Of a stretch of 64,000 nt of DNA, positions 7,829 through 16,630 are shown piece after piece. The stretch comes from Lawsonibacter sp900766145 (GTDB taxonomy: Bacteria > Bacillota > Clostridia > Oscillospirales > Oscillospiraceae): NCBI RefSeq assembly GCF_030372275.1, contig NZ_JAUDDJ010000004.1. The stretch is one strand, 5' to 3'. Position numbers and translations under genes: made by a program. Every line of letters begins with the position of its first letter. Position 1 is the first letter of the stretch. The notes under the pieces are model-generated. The model was not told the DNA's origin, did no database searches, and worked only from the letters and a program-made list of their open reading frames with translations.

Positions 7829-9620
7829 GGGAGACCTCCTTTCGGGGGGCTCTGCTCTGGGGGCCCAGGTTTCCAAGCCACTGAGGACCGTGAAGCTTAG
7901 GCGCGCGGATGGCAAAGCTGGCGTTGCTGCGGGTATCGGCGGCTTTCAGGAAGGCCATCATGCCCCAGGAAGAGAGCATGGAGGAGCCGCCGTTGGAGAC
8001 AAAGGGGAAGGTGACGCCGGTGAGGGGGAGAATATCCACCGAGCCCAGCACGTTCAGCGTGGTCTGAAAGACCAGCAGACTGGTGGCGGCGCAGGCGGCG
8101 ATGGAGTAGAAGCTGGAGCGGCCCGCCCGGCAGCACCGCACGGCAAAGACCGCCAGCGCGACGATGCACAGTACCGACAGTACCGCGATGATGAGGCCCC
8201 ACTCCTCGCACAGCATACCAAACACCAGATCGGTGTCGGCGGCGGATACCCGGTGGAGCCAACCGTTTCCAGGCCCCACGCCGATGAGACCGCCGGAGGC
8301 GGCGGCGGACATGGTGCGGGTCTGCTGGAAGCCGCCGTCCGAGGCCTGCTCCCATACGTGGCCCCAGGCGGCAAAGCGCCGCAGGATGTAAGGCTTGATA
8401 CTCACCAGGGTAAAGGCGCCGAATACCGCGCCGCCGCAGATGAGGGACAGGGTGGCAAAGTCACCCGAGCGCAGATAGGCGATCACCAGGAAGGTGACAA
8501 AGAAAATCGCAGCGGTACCAAAGTCGCTCATCAGAGCCAGACAGCCCATACAAGCGCCGGTCAGGATGATGAACAGGCCCAGGTTCCGTTTGCGGAACAG
8601 ACGGTCCAGGGTGGCGGCCCCGGCAAAGATGTAGCAGATCTTGGCCAGCTCCGAGGGCTGGAAGGAGAAGCCGGCGATGCTGATCCAGTTGGCCGCGCCG
8701 TATTTTGCCTTGCCCAGGACAAGGGACAGGCTCAAAAGGAAGATGGCTCCGGCCGCCATAAGCCAACGGATCTTCTTGACTCGCTCCAGGTCCCGGAGAA
8801 ACAGCCCCAGTACCAGGAAGAATATGAGGCCCAGCACCATGGAGAGAAACTGTTTGGGCACCGCGCTGGGCGCGGAGGACGAGGTGACAGAGAGGGACAG
8901 TGTGGACAGGAAAAAAGCCACCGTCTCAATTTCAAAGCCGATGCGGCCCAGAGCTCGCATGATGATGCAGTACAGCCACATCACTGCGGCCAGGCACAAA
9001 AAGGAGCCGGGCACCAGCAGCATGTGTTCCTCATCGCCGGAGAAGAGAAACTGCAAGGCGGTCAGGACCTGGAAAAGAGTAAGCAGGATCAGAGAGCCCC
9101 AGGGGGAGACCGGCTTGGCGTCGGTCTTACGGCGATGCTTGGTCTCCTGGTCGGGAACGGGGAGCAGCACAGTCTCCACGCCGCCCATGCTCAGTACATC
9201 GCCGAAGGAGACGGCGGTTCCTGAGGGGTCAGCGGGGGTGCCGTTTACGGTGATGCCGCTCTTGGAGCCTAAGTCATATACCGTCCAGCTGTCGTCCTCG
9301 CTGCGGATGAGGGCGGCGTGCTGCCGGGATACCACTGGATAGTTGAGCACCACATCGCAGCTTCCCGCCCGGCCCAGAATGTTTTCCCAGTGGGTCAGCG
9401 GTTCACTGGCGCCGTTGGGCAGGGACAGATAGGCCCAGACCTCCGGCTTTGGGGAGGCCTTGATGAGGGAGCGAATGATCCGCACCAGCATGGCCAGGGC
9501 CAGCAGGGGGAAGAGAAAACGCAGAATCAGGGTGTACCAGGCGAAGGCCTGGGGATAGTCTACAGGCAGCTGCCGCAGGGCAAGAACGCCGGCCTGGAGA
9601 CTGTCAAGAAATTGGGTCAA
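7815..9620 (-). CDS. FtsW/RodA/SpoVE family protein with N-terminal FHA domain
   Basis: A SEDS peptidoglycan glycosyltransferase fused to a phosphothreonine-reading FHA domain. Taking the TTG at 9620 (7 bp after AGGAGG) gives 601 residues; TTG at 9638 would place the ribosome site inside the gene. A membrane segment at about 27-50 is followed by the FHA core (LGRAGSCDVVL at 82-92, SRQH at 98-101, SKSGITVNG at 119-127), then from about 180 ten or so membrane segments with SEDS motifs such as WISIAGFSFQPSELAKI and SNGGSS. It is coupled to the downstream PBP. The FHA would face the cytoplasm and could place cell-wall synthesis under Ser/Thr kinase control; that is inference. Confidence 0.9.
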   Translation of the reverse strand: MTQFLDSLQAGVLALRQLPVDYPQAFAWYTLILRFLFPLLALAMLVRIIRSLIKASPKPEVWAYLSLPNGASEPLTHWENILGRAGSCDVVLNYPVVSRQHAALIRSEDDSWTVYDLGSKSGITVNGTPADPSGTAVSFGDVLSMGGVETVLLPVPDQETKHRRKTDAKPVSPWGSLILLTLFQVLTALQFLFSGDEEHMLLVPGSFLCLAAVMWLYCIIMRALGRIGFEIETVAFFLSTLSLSVTSSSAPSAVPKQFLSMVLGLIFFLVLGLFLRDLERVKKIRWLMAAGAIFLLSLSLVLGKAKYGAANWISIAGFSFQPSELAKICYIFAGAATLDRLFRKRNLGLFIILTGACMGCLALMSDFGTAAIFFVTFLVIAYLRSGDFATLSLICGGAVFGAFTLVSIKPYILRRFAAWGHVWEQASDGGFQQTRTMSAAASGGLIGVGPGNGWLHRVSAADTDLVFGMLCEEWGLIIAVLSVLCIVALAVFAVRCCRAGRSSFYSIAACAATSLLVFQTTLNVLGSVDILPLTGVTFPFVSNGGSSMLSSWGMMAFLKAADTRSNASFAIRAPKLHGPQWLGNLGPQSRAPRKEVSREKD

Positions 9621-9744
9621 GTCCACCCCTCCTTTCAAAACGGGGGAAAAAGGTTTGCTTACAGGATACTACATCTCACCCGCCGATACAAGGGCGGTTT
9701 TGCACAAACACGGCCTGTTGTGTGGAAAAAGCCGCAAAAGCAGA

Positions 9745-9785
9745 CAAAAAACCGGTGCAGCAACAGAGGTTTGTTGCTGCACCGG
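9745..9785 (-). terminator. Terminator at the end of the fatty-acid operon and MarR gene
   Basis: A 14-bp perfect stem (9752-9765 with 9772-9785, arm CCGGTGCAGCAACA) followed on the left strand by TTTTTTG. It lies just past the stop of the MarR gene. Confidence 0.93.
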
Positions 9786-9791
9786 CGGTGG

Positions 9792-10247
9792 TTAAGCCCC
9801 TTTGGGGGGCAGCTGGTTCAGTTCGGGCATCAGCTCATCGGAGATGATGTTGAGCATCTCCTCCAGCTTCTCCACGTCCTGGGCAGGGAAGCGCTCCTTG
9901 ATCCGGTCCATAACGGTGGAGAGATAGCGGTAGCTCACATTGTAGTAGTCGATATACTTTTGGGTCACCGACAGATGATACTCCCGCTTGTCATCCGGAG
10001 ATTGCTCTTTGGTGATGTAGCCCTTTTGGATGAGGCTGTTGATCTTATAGGCGGCATTGGGCGGAGAGATGTTCACAAAGCTGGAGAACTCAGCGATGGT
10101 GGGATGACCCAGGGCATTGATGATCTCCATGCAAAAGGTTTCCACCGTGGTCAGACTGGCCTCCCGGGTCTGGAAGCGGGAAAAGACCGCCCGATAGAAA
10201 TGGAGTTTGAATTTGGTATACACGCGGTTGAACGACTCGTCCAGCAT
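9792..10247 (-). CDS. MarR family regulator at end of fab operon (FabT-like candidate)
   Basis: A 151-residue winged-helix protein. The recognition region is ALGHPTIAEFSSFVNISPPNAAYKINSLIQKGYI, followed by the wing SPDDKREYHLSVT. It lies 65 bp after fabZ, in the same direction, at the distal end of the fatty-acid cluster. In streptococci and enterococci a MarR-family protein, FabT, encoded with the fab genes represses them. The same role is likely here by position, although the gene is last rather than first in the cluster. The 65-bp gap is AT-rich and may carry an internal promoter. Not a close sequence match that I can verify. Confidence 0.8.
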   Translation of the reverse strand: MLDESFNRVYTKFKLHFYRAVFSRFQTREASLTTVETFCMEIINALGHPTIAEFSSFVNISPPNAAYKINSLIQKGYITKEQSPDDKREYHLSVTQKYIDYYNVSYRYLSTVMDRIKERFPAQDVEKLEEMLNIISDELMPELNQLPPKGA

Positions 10248-10312
10248 GACGCTTCCTCCTGCACGTTTTAAAGTAATTCTAATATAGCAAACTTACAGGT
10301 GGAACGCAACCG

Positions 10313-10738
10313 TTACTGGATCACGAAGGTAAGCTCGCAGCGGGCTGCGATCTTGCCATCCACCTTAGCTACCGCCTTACCGAACCCGATGGGGCCGTGC
10401 TGTTCCACCAGTTCGCAGCTGAGCTCCAACACGTCGCCGGGGAGAACCGGCTGCTTAAAGCGGGAGTTCTTCACGCCGCCGAAGATGGCCAGCTTGCCCT
10501 TGTTCTCGGGCAGAGACAGGGCGGCCACTGCCCCGGTCTGGGCCAGAGCCTCCAGGATGAGCACTCCGGGCATAATGGGCTTGCCGGGGAAGTGGCCCAC
10601 AAAGAAGGGCTCGTTCATGGTCACACACTTGATGCCGGTCGCCTTCACGCCAGGCTCACAGTCGGTGATTTTGTCCACCAGCAGGAAGGGGGGACGGTGG
10701 GGGAGGATCTCCATGATCTGCTCAATGTTCAGCTGCAT
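10313..10738 (-). CDS. fabZ: 3-hydroxyacyl-ACP dehydratase FabZ
   Basis: A 141-residue hot-dog fold dehydratase that removes water from 3-hydroxyacyl-ACP in each elongation cycle. The catalytic helix HFPGKPIMPGVLILEALAQ carries H49 and E63. Length and motif fit FabZ rather than FabA. It starts 3 bp after the fabF stop, with the GGAGGG ribosome site inside the end of fabF, so the two are coupled. Confidence 0.97.
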   Translation of the reverse strand: MQLNIEQIMEILPHRPPFLLVDKITDCEPGVKATGIKCVTMNEPFFVGHFPGKPIMPGVLILEALAQTGAVAALSLPENKGKLAIFGGVKNSRFKQPVLPGDVLELSCELVEQHGPIGFGKAVAKVDGKIAARCELTFVIQ

Positions 10739-10741
10739 ATC

Positions 10742-11983
10742 TTAACCCTCCCACTTCTGGAAGACCAGGCAGGTGTTGTGTCCGCCAAAGCCCAGGGAAT
10801 CGGAGATGGCCACTTTGATGTCGGCCTGACGGCCCTCGTTGGGTACGATGTCCAGGTCGCAGACGGGGTCGGGCACCTGATAGTTGATGGTGGCGGGGAC
10901 AAAGCCGTCCTTCAGGGCCAGGACGGAGAACATGGCCTCCACCGCGCCGCTGGCGCCCAGCAGGTGGCCGGTCATGGACTTGGTGGAACTGACCATCAGA
11001 TTCTTGGCGTGGTCGCCGAAGACCTGGTGGATGGCGGCAGTCTCGCCGCTGTCGTTGAGGGGAGTGGAGGTGCCGTGGGCGTTCACATAGTCCACCTGAT
11101 CGGGGGTCATGTCCGCGTCGGCCAGAGCCTGCTGGATGCAGGCGGCGCTCCAGGTGCCCTTGGGGTCGGGAGCGGTGATGTGATAGGCGTCGCAGGTGGC
11201 GCCGTAGCCTACGATCTCGCCGTAGATCTTGGCGCCCCGGGCCAGAGCGTGGTCCAGCTCCTCCAGCACCAGGATAGCAGCGCCCTCGCCCATAACAAAG
11301 CCGCTGCGCTCCGCGTCAAAGGGGATGGAGGCGCGCTTGGGATCGCTGGCAGTGGTCAGTGCGCTCATAGAGGTGAAGCCGCCCATGGCCAGGGGGGTAA
11401 TGGAGGCCTCAGCGCCGCCGGAGAGCATCACCTCGGCATAGCCGTCCCGGATGTGGCGGAAGGCGTCGCCCACCGCGTTGCTGCCGCCGGCGCAGGCGGC
11501 CACGGGGCAGATGCACATGCCGTGCAGACCCAGCCGGATGGCCACATGGCCAGCGGCCAGGTTGGTGATGGCCATGGGGATGAAGAAGGGGGAGACCTTG
11601 TCAAAGCCGCGGGTCTCGCCGGCCTTGCAGGTGGACTGGATGGTGGCGATGCCGCCAATGCCGCTGGAGACGGACACGCCGCAGCGGGAGGTGTCCTCCT
11701 GCTCCAGGTTCAGGCCGCTGTCGGCCACGGCCTCCACCGCGGCGGTGACGGCAAACTGGGTAAAGCGGTCCATCCGCTTGGCCTCTTTTTTATCCAGAGC
11801 CACGGTGGGATCAAAGTTTTTCACCTCGGCGGCCAGAGAGACCTTCTGGCTGCTGTGATCATACAGAGTGATGGGAGCAATGCCGCACACGCCGTCCTTG
11901 ACGGCCTGCCAGCTCTCAGGAGCGGTGTTGCCCAGAGGGGTGACCGCCCCGATGCCGGTGATAACAACGCGTCTTTTTTCCAT
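10742..11983 (-). CDS. fabF: 3-oxoacyl-ACP synthase II FabF
   Basis: Condenses malonyl-ACP with the growing acyl chain. With the ATG at 11983 (AGAAAGGA 8 bp upstream) it has 413 residues, the usual FabF length. The catalytic cysteine is C164 in AACAGG; the two histidines lie in NAHGTSTPLND and MTGHLLGASG. Longer readings to 12031 would run into fabG and lack a ribosome site. It follows fabG by 20 bp. Confidence 0.97.
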   Translation of the reverse strand: MEKRRVVITGIGAVTPLGNTAPESWQAVKDGVCGIAPITLYDHSSQKVSLAAEVKNFDPTVALDKKEAKRMDRFTQFAVTAAVEAVADSGLNLEQEDTSRCGVSVSSGIGGIATIQSTCKAGETRGFDKVSPFFIPMAITNLAAGHVAIRLGLHGMCICPVAACAGGSNAVGDAFRHIRDGYAEVMLSGGAEASITPLAMGGFTSMSALTTASDPKRASIPFDAERSGFVMGEGAAILVLEELDHALARGAKIYGEIVGYGATCDAYHITAPDPKGTWSAACIQQALADADMTPDQVDYVNAHGTSTPLNDSGETAAIHQVFGDHAKNLMVSSTKSMTGHLLGASGAVEAMFSVLALKDGFVPATINYQVPDPVCDLDIVPNEGRQADIKVAISDSLGFGGHNTCLVFQKWEG

Positions 11984-12003
11984 AGTTAGCATCCTTTCTG
12001 CGG

Positions 12004-12747
12004 TCAAACCGCCATGCCGCCGTCTACACACAGCACCTGGCCGGTGATGTAGGCGGCCTCGTCGGAGGCGAAGAAGGCCACCGCGTGGGCCACGTCCTCA
12101 GGCTGGCCCAGCTTGGCCATGGGGATGGTGGCGAGCATGGCCTCCTTGGCCTGCTCAGACAGCACGGCGGTCATATCGGTGTCGATAAAGCCGGGGGCCA
12201 CAGCGTTGACGGTGACCTTCCGGGCGGCCAGCTCCTTGGCCAGGGATTTGGTCAGGCCGATGAGACCCGCCTTGCTGGCACAGTAGTTGGCCTGGCCGGG
12301 GTTGCCCCGCAGACCCACAATGCTGCTCATGTTGATGATGCGGCCGGAGCGCTGGCGCATCATGGGGCGGTAGACCGCCTTACAGCAGCAGAAGGCGCCC
12401 TTCAGGTTGGTGTCCAGCACCGCGTCGAAGTCCTCCTCCTTCATCTGCAGGGTCAGGCCGTCCCGGGTGATGCCCGCGTTGTTGACCAGGATGTCGATGC
12501 GGCCGAAGGTGTCCAGGACGGTCTTCACCATGTCCTGGCAGGCCTGGGGGTCGGCCACGTTGGCCTGGATGGCGATGGCCTGCACGCCCAGGGCCTCACA
12601 GGCGGCCACCGTCTCCTGGGCGGCGGCGGAGTTGCCCGCGTAGTTCACCGCCACATTGGCGCCCTGACGGGCCAGCTCCAGGCAGATGGCACGGCCAATG
12701 CCCCGGCTGCCGCCGGTGACCAGAGCGATTTTTCCAGTTAAGCTCAT
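12004..12747 (-). CDS. fabG: 3-oxoacyl-ACP reductase FabG
   Basis: An SDR-family NADPH-dependent reductase of 247 residues, reducing 3-oxoacyl-ACP. It has the cofactor loop TGGSRGIGRA at 11-20, NNAG at 89-92, and the catalytic S142, Y155 and K159 (YCASK). It starts 4 bp after the fabD stop. Confidence 0.97.
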   Translation of the reverse strand: MSLTGKIALVTGGSRGIGRAICLELARQGANVAVNYAGNSAAAQETVAACEALGVQAIAIQANVADPQACQDMVKTVLDTFGRIDILVNNAGITRDGLTLQMKEEDFDAVLDTNLKGAFCCCKAVYRPMMRQRSGRIINMSSIVGLRGNPGQANYCASKAGLIGLTKSLAKELAARKVTVNAVAPGFIDTDMTAVLSEQAKEAMLATIPMAKLGQPEDVAHAVAFFASDEAAYITGQVLCVDGGMAV

Positions 12748-12751
12748 GAAC

Positions 12752-13681
12752 TTACTCTCCTCTCAGGGCGGCGATGGCGGCCTGAAGCTCCTCGGCCGTC
12801 TCCACCGGATAGCATTTGATTCCTTTTACGGTCTTCTTCACAAAGCCGGACAGGGTGCGGCCGGGGCCGATCTCCACCACGGTGTCCACGCCCAGCTCGC
12901 CCAGACGGCGAATGGTGTCCTCCAGATAGACGCTGGACTGGACCTGCTGCTCCAGCAGGTTGGGAATGGTGTCCGCCTCGCCCTTCAGGTCGCCCAGGCA
13001 GTTGAAGAGGACGGGGATCTCCATGGTGCCGAAGTCCACGCTCTGGAACTTCTCCCGCAGGGCATCGCCAGCGGGAGCCATCAGAGAGGTGTGGAAGGGG
13101 CCGCTCACCTTCAGGGGCAGCACACGCTTGGCGCCGGCGGCCTTGGCCAGCTCACCGGCCTTGTCCACGGCAGCGGCGTCGCCGGAGATGACGATCTGGC
13201 CGGGGCAGTTGAAGTTGGTGCACTCCACCACGCCCGCGTCGCTGGCCTCAGCGCACACGGCCTTCAGGGCGTCACGGTCCATGCCCAGCACCGCAGCCAT
13301 GCCGCAGGGGCGGCCCTGGACGGCGTCGGCCATGGCCTGGCCGCGGAAGGCTACCAGGGAGATGGCGGTCTTGGCGTCAAAGACGCCGGCACACTGGAGG
13401 GCGGAATACTCGCCCAGGCTCAGACCGGCGGCGTAGTCGGGGGTGATGCCCGCCTCGCGCAGCAAGGCAGTCACACCAGCGGCAAAGGCCACCATGCAGG
13501 GCTGGGTGTACCGGGTGTCATTGAGCTGGTCCTCGGGACCGTCAAAGCACAGGGTCTTCAGGTCAAAGTCCACCGGGGCGCTGTCCAGCACCTGGCGGAA
13601 CGCGGGGTAGATCTCATACAGGTCCCGGCCCATGCCCACATGCTGAGCGCCCTGACCGGCATACAAAAAGGCAAGTTTCAC
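12752..13681 (-). CDS. fabD: Malonyl-CoA:ACP transacylase FabD
   Basis: Transfers malonyl from CoA to ACP. The GTG at 13681 is the likely start because GGAGGG lies 7 bp upstream and the GTGA overlaps the previous stop, giving 309 residues. The catalytic serine is S88 in GLSLGEY (the first-position His of E. coli GHSLGE is Leu here, as in streptococci), with the partner histidine in SGPFHTSLM near 197. Confidence 0.96.
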   Translation of the reverse strand: MKLAFLYAGQGAQHVGMGRDLYEIYPAFRQVLDSAPVDFDLKTLCFDGPEDQLNDTRYTQPCMVAFAAGVTALLREAGITPDYAAGLSLGEYSALQCAGVFDAKTAISLVAFRGQAMADAVQGRPCGMAAVLGMDRDALKAVCAEASDAGVVECTNFNCPGQIVISGDAAAVDKAGELAKAAGAKRVLPLKVSGPFHTSLMAPAGDALREKFQSVDFGTMEIPVLFNCLGDLKGEADTIPNLLEQQVQSSVYLEDTIRRLGELGVDTVVEIGPGRTLSGFVKKTVKGIKCYPVETAEELQAAIAALRGE

Positions 13682-14742
13682 TGGGAAACCCTCCATTCAT
13701 TCATGAGTTCGTCCATGATGTCCCGGACATGGACCATCCGGTTCAGCCGCTCCACGTTGGAGCCGCTGAAAAACAGGCCCTCCTCCCGGTTGCCCTTCAC
13801 CGCCTCAATGAGGGCGTGGGTGATGCAGAAGGGAATCTGAGCGGGAACGCAGGTCTTGATGCAACGGGAGCAGTGCCTGGGAGCCTGGCGCAGGCCCTGC
13901 TCCAGCCGCTCCACCAGGGGGGTGCGTACCGCCCGGCCCGGCATGCCCACCGGGCTGTGGATGATGGCCAGATCATGCTCTTTGGCCTCAAGAAGCACGT
14001 CCTTATAGCCCTGGGAGGCGTCGCACTCGTGGGTGGCAATAAAGCGGGTGGCCAGCTGCACGCCCGCGGCTCCCAGCTTGGTGTACCGGGCCAGGTCAGC
14101 CCCGGTGTACACGCCCCCCGCCACAAAGACGGGGATGGGGTGGCCGTACTTCTCCTCGTAGGGCCGTACCTCGGCCAGCACGCCGGGCAGCAGCTCCTCC
14201 AGCGTGGGGCAGGTCCCGGCTTTCAGCTGTTCCTCATCAAAACCCAGGTGACCGCCTGCATCCTTGCCCTCCAGCACGATGAAATCGGCGGTGGTGTGGT
14301 ACTTGCGGTCCCAGGTCTTTAAGATGAGCTTGGCCGCCCGGGGGGAGGAGACGATGGGGGCTTTCGCAGTGCCGCTGTCTCCCACCAGCTCGGGCAGGTC
14401 CAGAGGCAGTCCCGCACCGGACACCACCGCGTCCACGCCGGCGGCCACAGCAGAGCGCACCGCGTCGGTGTACTGGACGGTGGCCACCATGGCGTTGACC
14501 GCCACCATCCCGGCGCCCTTGGCGATCTCCTTGGCCTTGCCGATCTCCTGCTTGAGGGCCCGGAGGTTAGCCTCAAAAGGATGCTTGTCAAAGTCGGGTT
14601 CCAGATAGCCCGCGTCGGCGGTGCTGATGGTGCCCATGCCGCCGCAGGCAGCTACCGCCCCGGCCAGACCGCCCATGGACACGCCCACACCCATGCCTCC
14701 CTGGAGGATGGGCAGGGCCAGTTCATGCTTCCCAATCCGCAT
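13678..14742 (-). CDS. FabK/nitronate monooxygenase-like flavoprotein with Cys cluster
   Basis: A 354-residue FMN TIM-barrel protein of the nitronate monooxygenase/FabK superfamily, starting 2 bp after the fabK stop and coupled to fabD by a GTGA overlap. Motifs include LPILQGGMGVGVSMGGLAGAV at the N-terminus, EGKDAGGHLGFDE and the phosphate-binding FVAGGVYTGADLARY. Unlike FabK it has a C-terminal cysteine set, C291-x2-C294-x3-C298-x7-C306, that could bind metal or an iron-sulfur cluster. Its place inside the operon suggests a role in fatty-acid reduction or in protecting that pathway, but the substrate is unknown. Confidence 0.8.
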   Translation of the reverse strand: MRIGKHELALPILQGGMGVGVSMGGLAGAVAACGGMGTISTADAGYLEPDFDKHPFEANLRALKQEIGKAKEIAKGAGMVAVNAMVATVQYTDAVRSAVAAGVDAVVSGAGLPLDLPELVGDSGTAKAPIVSSPRAAKLILKTWDRKYHTTADFIVLEGKDAGGHLGFDEEQLKAGTCPTLEELLPGVLAEVRPYEEKYGHPIPVFVAGGVYTGADLARYTKLGAAGVQLATRFIATHECDASQGYKDVLLEAKEHDLAIIHSPVGMPGRAVRTPLVERLEQGLRQAPRHCSRCIKTCVPAQIPFCITHALIEAVKGNREEGLFFSGSNVERLNRMVHVRDIMDELMNEWRVSQ

Positions 14743-14743
14743 C

Positions 14744-15670
14744 TTACTTCTCCAGCTCGGCCAGGCGCTTCTCACAGCCGGCCTGGAGCTCCTCAAAGAT
14801 CTGGCGCAGAGGCTTGATCTCGTGGAGCATGCCGGCCACCTGGCCAGCCATCACGCTGCCGGTCTTTACATCGCCGTCAAATACGGCCTTGCGCAGGCCG
14901 CCCAGGGTGAAGTGCTCCAGCTCCATGCGGTCGGCGCCCTCCCGCTCCTTGGCGATGTACTCGTTGGTCATCTGGTTGCGCAGGCAGCGCACGGGAGCGT
15001 CCACAGAGCGGCCGGTGACCACGGTGGAGCGGTCAGAGGCCTTCAGAACGGCCTTCTTATAGTTCTCGTGGATGGGGCACTCCTCGCTGACCAGCAGGCA
15101 GGTGCCCACCTGAGCGCCGATGGCGCCCAGGGCGTAGGCAGCCAGCAGCTGGCGGCCGCTGGCAATGCCGCCGGCGGCAATGACGGGAATGTCCACCGCG
15201 TCCACCACCTGGGGAACCAGAGCCATGGTGGTGGTCTCGCCCACGTGGCCGCCGCTCTCAGTGCCCTCCGCGATCACACCGTCGGCGCCCCGCTTGGCCA
15301 CCAGCTTGGCCAGAGCCACGGCGGGGACCACGGGGAACACCTTGATGCCCGCCTCTTTCCAGGCGGGAATGAAGCGGGAGGGGGCGCCCGCACCAGTAGT
15401 GACCACGGCCACCTTCTCCTCGGCGGCGATGGCAGCCAGCTCCTCCACCTGGGGATGCATGAGCATGATGTTCACGCCGAAGGGCTTATCCGTCAGGCTG
15501 CGGCAGCGGCGGATGCTGTCCCGGAACATCTCGGGGGACATGCCGCCGGCACCGATCAGGCCCAGGGCTCCGGCGTTGGAGACCGCGGCGGCAAACTCGG
15601 CGGTGGCGATGTTGGCCATACCGCCCTGAATAAAGGGAAACTCAATGCCCAAAAGTTCGTTTAATTTCAT
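14744..15670 (-). CDS. fabK: Enoyl-ACP reductase II FabK
   Basis: An FMN-dependent, NAD(P)H-using enoyl-ACP reductase that completes each elongation cycle; a FabI homologue is not seen in the window. The 308-residue protein begins MKLNELLGIEFPFIQGGMA and shows VVTTGAGAPS, IAEGTESGGHVGE and PVIAAGGIASGRQ, all FabK signatures. The ATG at 15670 has GGAGG 5 bp upstream; a TTG 12 bp earlier would contain that site and is rejected. Confidence 0.95.
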   Translation of the reverse strand: MKLNELLGIEFPFIQGGMANIATAEFAAAVSNAGALGLIGAGGMSPEMFRDSIRRCRSLTDKPFGVNIMLMHPQVEELAAIAAEEKVAVVTTGAGAPSRFIPAWKEAGIKVFPVVPAVALAKLVAKRGADGVIAEGTESGGHVGETTTMALVPQVVDAVDIPVIAAGGIASGRQLLAAYALGAIGAQVGTCLLVSEECPIHENYKKAVLKASDRSTVVTGRSVDAPVRCLRNQMTNEYIAKEREGADRMELEHFTLGGLRKAVFDGDVKTGSVMAGQVAGMLHEIKPLRQIFEELQAGCEKRLAELEK

Positions 15671-15691
15671 AATAACCTCCAATCCGTCCGC

Positions 15692-16630
15692 TTACCACTG
15701 GAACAAAGCGCCGCCCCAGGTGAGGCCCGCGCCAAAGCCCAGACACATGACCCATTGGCCCTTTTTCACGAGGCCCTTCTCGGCCATCTCATCTAGAGCA
15801 ATGGGAATGCTGCCGGCGGACGTGTTGCCGTAGCGGTCCATATTTTCATAAAAGCGGTCCAGCGGCATCTTCAGCCGCTTGGCCACCGATTCTACAATGC
15901 GGTGGTTGGCCTGGTGAGGTACGTACCAGTCCACCTGCTCCTTATCCATCCCGGCCTTTTCCAGCAGCTGTTTTGCCACTTGAGGGACGGTTTTCAGAGC
16001 AAACTGGAACACGCCCTGGCCGTCCATGTGAAGGTAGGGGCGCTCCGGACCGGGACCCCAGGCCCACAGGACATCCCGGTTGCCCCGGGTGCCCAACACG
16101 CTGTACCAGCCGGTTTCAGTGCTCTCCACCACCGCTGCGCCCGCGCCGTCACCGAAGAGAATGCAGGTGGAGCGGTCGTCCATGTCTATGATGCGGGAGA
16201 GGAGCTCGCCGCCCACCAGCAGGGCGTAGGGGCGGCTCATCCGGGGCAGCATGGCCGCCGCCGTCTCCATGGCGTAGAGAAAACCGGTGCAGCCCGCGCT
16301 CAAATCAAAGGCGGGGCAGTCCTCGGGAAGGCCCAGCTCCTGGTGGATGAGACAGGCCTGGGAGGGAAAGAGTCGATCGGAGGTCACGGTGGCGGTGATG
16401 CACAGACCGATGTCCTCCGGCTTGAGTCCCGCCCGCTCCAGAGCCTGCCGGGCGGCAGCTACGGTAAACTGGGTGAGGGACTCACCCTCCCGGGCAAAGC
16501 GCCGCTCCCGGATGCCAGTGCGGGCCACGATCCACTCGTCGTTGGTGTCCACCCGGCGGGCCAGGTCGTCGTTAGTTACAATTTGGTCCGGAACCGCCCG
16601 GCCGGTGCCAAGGATGTGCAGTCCGTTCAT
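15692..16630 (-). CDS. fabH: 3-oxoacyl-ACP synthase III FabH
   Basis: Starts fatty-acid synthesis by condensing an acyl-CoA with malonyl-ACP. The ATG at 16630 overlaps the accA stop (ATGA) and gives 312 residues. The catalytic triad is visible: C114 in LSAGCTGFLYA, H in VPHQANHRIVE near 238 and N in GNTSAGSIP near 268. A longer reading to 16888 is only read-through into accA in another frame. Confidence 0.96.
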   Translation of the reverse strand: MNGLHILGTGRAVPDQIVTNDDLARRVDTNDEWIVARTGIRERRFAREGESLTQFTVAAARQALERAGLKPEDIGLCITATVTSDRLFPSQACLIHQELGLPEDCPAFDLSAGCTGFLYAMETAAAMLPRMSRPYALLVGGELLSRIIDMDDRSTCILFGDGAGAAVVESTETGWYSVLGTRGNRDVLWAWGPGPERPYLHMDGQGVFQFALKTVPQVAKQLLEKAGMDKEQVDWYVPHQANHRIVESVAKRLKMPLDRFYENMDRYGNTSAGSIPIALDEMAEKGLVKKGQWVMCLGFGAGLTWGGALFQW

